Of a stretch of 64,000 bases of DNA, positions 61,132 through 64,000 are shown piece by piece (within the stretch, counting starts at the first letter, position 1; the number at the start of each line of letters is the position of its first letter). The position numbers were made by a program, and so were the translations under genes. Origin of the DNA: Glandiceps talaboti. Its lineage: Eukaryota; Hemichordata; Enteropneusta; Spengelidae. The stretch is taken from assembly GCF_964340395.1 (NCBI RefSeq), contig NC_135563.1:18871151-18935150 (forward strand), in the 5' to 3' direction. The notes beneath the pieces were generated by a model. It was not told the DNA's origin. It did no database searches and worked only from the letters and a program-made list of their open reading frames with translations.

Positions 61132-64000
61132 AGGGCAGTATACATCAAAGATCTATCCCATTGACATGTATTGTTGCCATGACTATAGATCCTCTCAGCA
61201 GCAACTATTTCCTACCTACAATCATGTTTATAGTGAAATCATTCCATTATCTTAGTTTAATTACTATTAATAAAACAAAACTAAGATTAGTGATATAAAT
61301 ATGTGATTCAGACTATAAATATCAAAAGTGACAAATCAAAATTGTTTAAAAATGAAGGTGATGTATAATGTTTTATTTCTATGTGTCCAATGACCTGACT
61401 GACTCTATATTTATGGAATCTGACCCAAAAATTTTAATAAATGCCCTCTATGGCAGGAGAAGGGAAAAAAAATCACAATTTAATGGATGGTAAGATGGTG
61501 ACATCACAAACATGTTTTGGGGAAAAGTTATCATATCAGGATCTATTTTAGTAATTATTTATTGCAATATTAAAAAATATGTAGTCACATCATGTGGATA
61601 AAACATTTTTTTTTAAATTATCACAAACCTTAGAGTTGTGTTTCAATGCCATTAGCATTATTTTTATTTTTGTAAAATTATTTTTTGTTTAAAGAGGGCA
61701 TTGAGAAAGTGTTGGCGGGCATTGTTGCTTTGTTCAAAGGGAATATGTTCTATATAATCTAGATACCATCCATGGCTTGAGATTTGATGACACAGATAAC
61801 ATCTAGACTAGTACTACATGATAAAATCAACTCATAAAAGGTTATCTGTACTACCTCATAAAGAAAAAGTCAAGGTTTTCTAAGTCACAAAATTCTACTG
61901 AACTGACAGTCTAATCCCTGTACGGTATCGTTACGATTTACACCTCCATCTTGACATCCAGACTTCTGAACTGAAGGAACTACAAATTACAATCAGACAT
62001 TGTTATATATCTCTTGTAACTCTCACTATTAGATTGAGCCCTAGCCTGGAAACTTGGCTGTCTGGTTTTACAATAATGTTTGCCCCAGAATATTTCAAGC
62101 CAAACAAATTTGTGAAGCAGATAGCAGGCTAACAGAATCCAAAATACATGGTGACAACAATGATGTCAATAACATCCACACAGAAAATTGTACAACATAG
62201 ATTCAAATTGAGAACTTTTTTATTTTATTTTATTATCACTGATTGCATAATTATGATATTAGTTTTTATTGAAAAGTCTCAATTCTCTAAATTTATAGTA
62301 ATTAAATAAATGTAGCATTACATACAATATATGACAACACTGTGAACAGTGGGATTCATCTATCAAATCAATTTCTTCTTAGAATTGCATACTTTATGAA
62401 ATTAATGTTTTAGTCCAAAATCTTAAACTAGCAAGTACTTACCGTAGTTTAGTGCTATCTTACATCAAATCTCAAGATTTTTCTTGATGATTTAATACCA
62501 CATTAGTATCTAGACTAGAGTGTCATATGATCCTTCCTAAGTTATATGGAACGCAGTCGAAGGACTGTACTCAATTCTAAGACAAGTAGGTCTTTCCTCC
62601 TTGGCCACCAAGCCAAAGTCATGGTGAAATATATCAAAACATAAATGAAACATCATCTTTTCTGCATGTGACCCAGGAATTGTAAACAATACTGTCAAAC
62701 ATACATCAAATTACAAATGGCCTTGTATAACCTTATCATTAGAATTTAGGAGTAACCAAGGTAAAACTAAGCAAACAAACAAACAAACACAGGCAAAACA
62801 TAATTCATCTAATTTACATAAATGTGAACATCTTTTTAAAATCCAATGTTTCAATCCCATGATTGTGGATTACTACTTATCACCGTAGGGATTCAATAGA
62901 CTCCATGTTTTATTCAGGACCAAGTTTTCTTTAGCTCTGCCAGACAACTGGGTTTTTTTTTACCTAGAGTTTAATCATAATAGGAACTGAGCATTTATAT
63001 GCATTAAGATAATAACCCATGACTGAAGGTAGAATAAACATGATATGATGACATAGCTCACAGTCAGATGCACACATTTATTTGAACACTAATGGTACAT
63101 GTATACTGTTCTATTGTTTCCTGTTTAGTCTTAATGACAAGCTAAAATTCATATGACCACAGCTGTCAAAATAATGTCTGGGTAAATTATTAATACAGTT
63201 AGACGTCATACACTGGAAATGTAGCTGCATATACCTTAATATTCTGTACATTGGTTTGGAAATTAAAGTTGTGGCTTTCAATGCCAGAGTCTCACATTAG
63301 TGTTATCTTATCAGTGGACCTATAACGATACCATAGGATCATTCTTTTGTTCAGGACCAACTTTTGTATAGCTCTTATCAGATAACTGTTTTACAGCTAA
63401 ATTTTAATCCCAATCTGTATTGGCCTTTAAACCACAGAATGATTTCATAGACTGGGACCGTACCCTTTTCTAGACAGAGTAAATCATTCAGTGCTTAGTT
63501 ATCAGGAGAACATGATGTTCACCAAGCTGTGATTTCATGTTATTTCATCTTTGTGGATCTATCTAGCACACATTTGTTTCATGTACACAAAATCAGACAA
63601 ACTCACATTATGAAATTTTACTGTTTTATATAAACATATTTTGTGTATATAATGGGAACAAAACCCTGTGATGCATGAATACAAGTGTAGCTTACTGTGG
63701 GCCTTTGCAGTCATGCTTGTGGTGTTTTCTGTTGTACTGTCACTCACTGCACTCATTGTAAAGTATTCCAAGTAAAGGTTGCAGAGAGAACACCGTGAGT
63801 ACTCTTATACAAGTACCCTGTATACACCACACTAACAATTAGATTGCCCAAGGATGTATTTTAGAATCTAAACCATAAGTTTATTTGATATTTTACAAAA
63901 TATATCGTATCATGTATATGATGAAATAATTATCTTGTCCAAGGACATATTTTAGAATTCAAACCATGCAATGATTTAATTTGATGAAATAATTATACTA
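61132..64000. other. Downstream flank, no gene recognised
   Basis: Includes probable 3' UTR of the ARM/SPRY gene (AATAAA at 61269-61274 and again near 61436). Diverged duplications occur at about 62915-62975 versus 63350-63410 (TCAGGACCAA landmark) and at about 63844-63933 versus 63935-64000 (91-bp period, running off the window). An open frame at 63559-63771 (-) matches nothing I know. Confidence 0.5.

Overview
The window is animal nuclear DNA, AT-rich (I judge about one third G+C by eye), with long introns, spliceosomal GT/AG junctions, many microsatellites, frequent TACATGTA-type palindromes, and a crowd of short inverted-repeat transposons and tRNA-like SINEs. The gene content (DOK adaptor, CCDC172, an Ikaros/Hunchback-type zinc-finger protein, an ARM/SPRY protein) together with the repeats suggests a marine invertebrate bilaterian, such as a lophotrochozoan, hemichordate or cephalochordate. 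I cannot name the species from sequence alone.

Five protein-coding genes can be modelled exon by exon. In every model the splice phases agree and the total coding length is a multiple of three. (1) 1459-10850 (+): a DOK-family docking protein with a PH domain, an IRS-type PTB domain and a tyrosine/proline-rich tail; 3 coding exons, 568 aa. (2) 19677-25203 (-): a CCDC172-like coiled-coil protein; 8 exons, 353 aa. (3) 25615-30660 (+): a RING E3 ligase with two RR-V-L-F-R-L-E type motifs and a pre-RING coiled coil; 6 exons, 582 aa. It is divergently paired with gene 2 across 411 bp. (4) 36005-37426 (-): an Ikaros/Hunchback-type C2H2 protein with three N-terminal and two C-terminal fingers. (5) 39776-60767 (+): a large membrane-anchored ARM-repeat protein with an ILEI-like domain, an RSPRY1-like SPRY domain, a 35-residue coding repeat and a second SPRY-like domain; 31 exons, 1616 aa, with an alternative last exon at 61062-61131.

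The genes do not form an obvious pathway. The main local relationships are the shared promoter of genes 2 and 3 and the divergent arrangement of genes 4 and 5 (about 2.3 kb apart).

The most unusual features are in gene 5. First, it combines domains in a way I do not recognise from any named protein: N-terminal signal anchor, ARM repeats, ILEI-like, SPRY, coding repeat, SPRY-like. Second, near its 3' end four separate exon-intron junctions lie inside short tandem duplications (58, 77, 35 and about 34 bp), which create arrays of decoy donor or acceptor sites. Other notable items are the domain match of the RING gene to a family I know mainly from plants, a MITE family with 9-bp target duplications (one copy interrupting the B box of a SINE), a pair of fold-back elements with the same ends but different palindromic interiors, and a nonautonomous hAT element with an intact 8-bp target duplication.

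The stretches 10851-19386, 30661-36004 and 61132-64000 hold no gene I can support; their repeats are listed.
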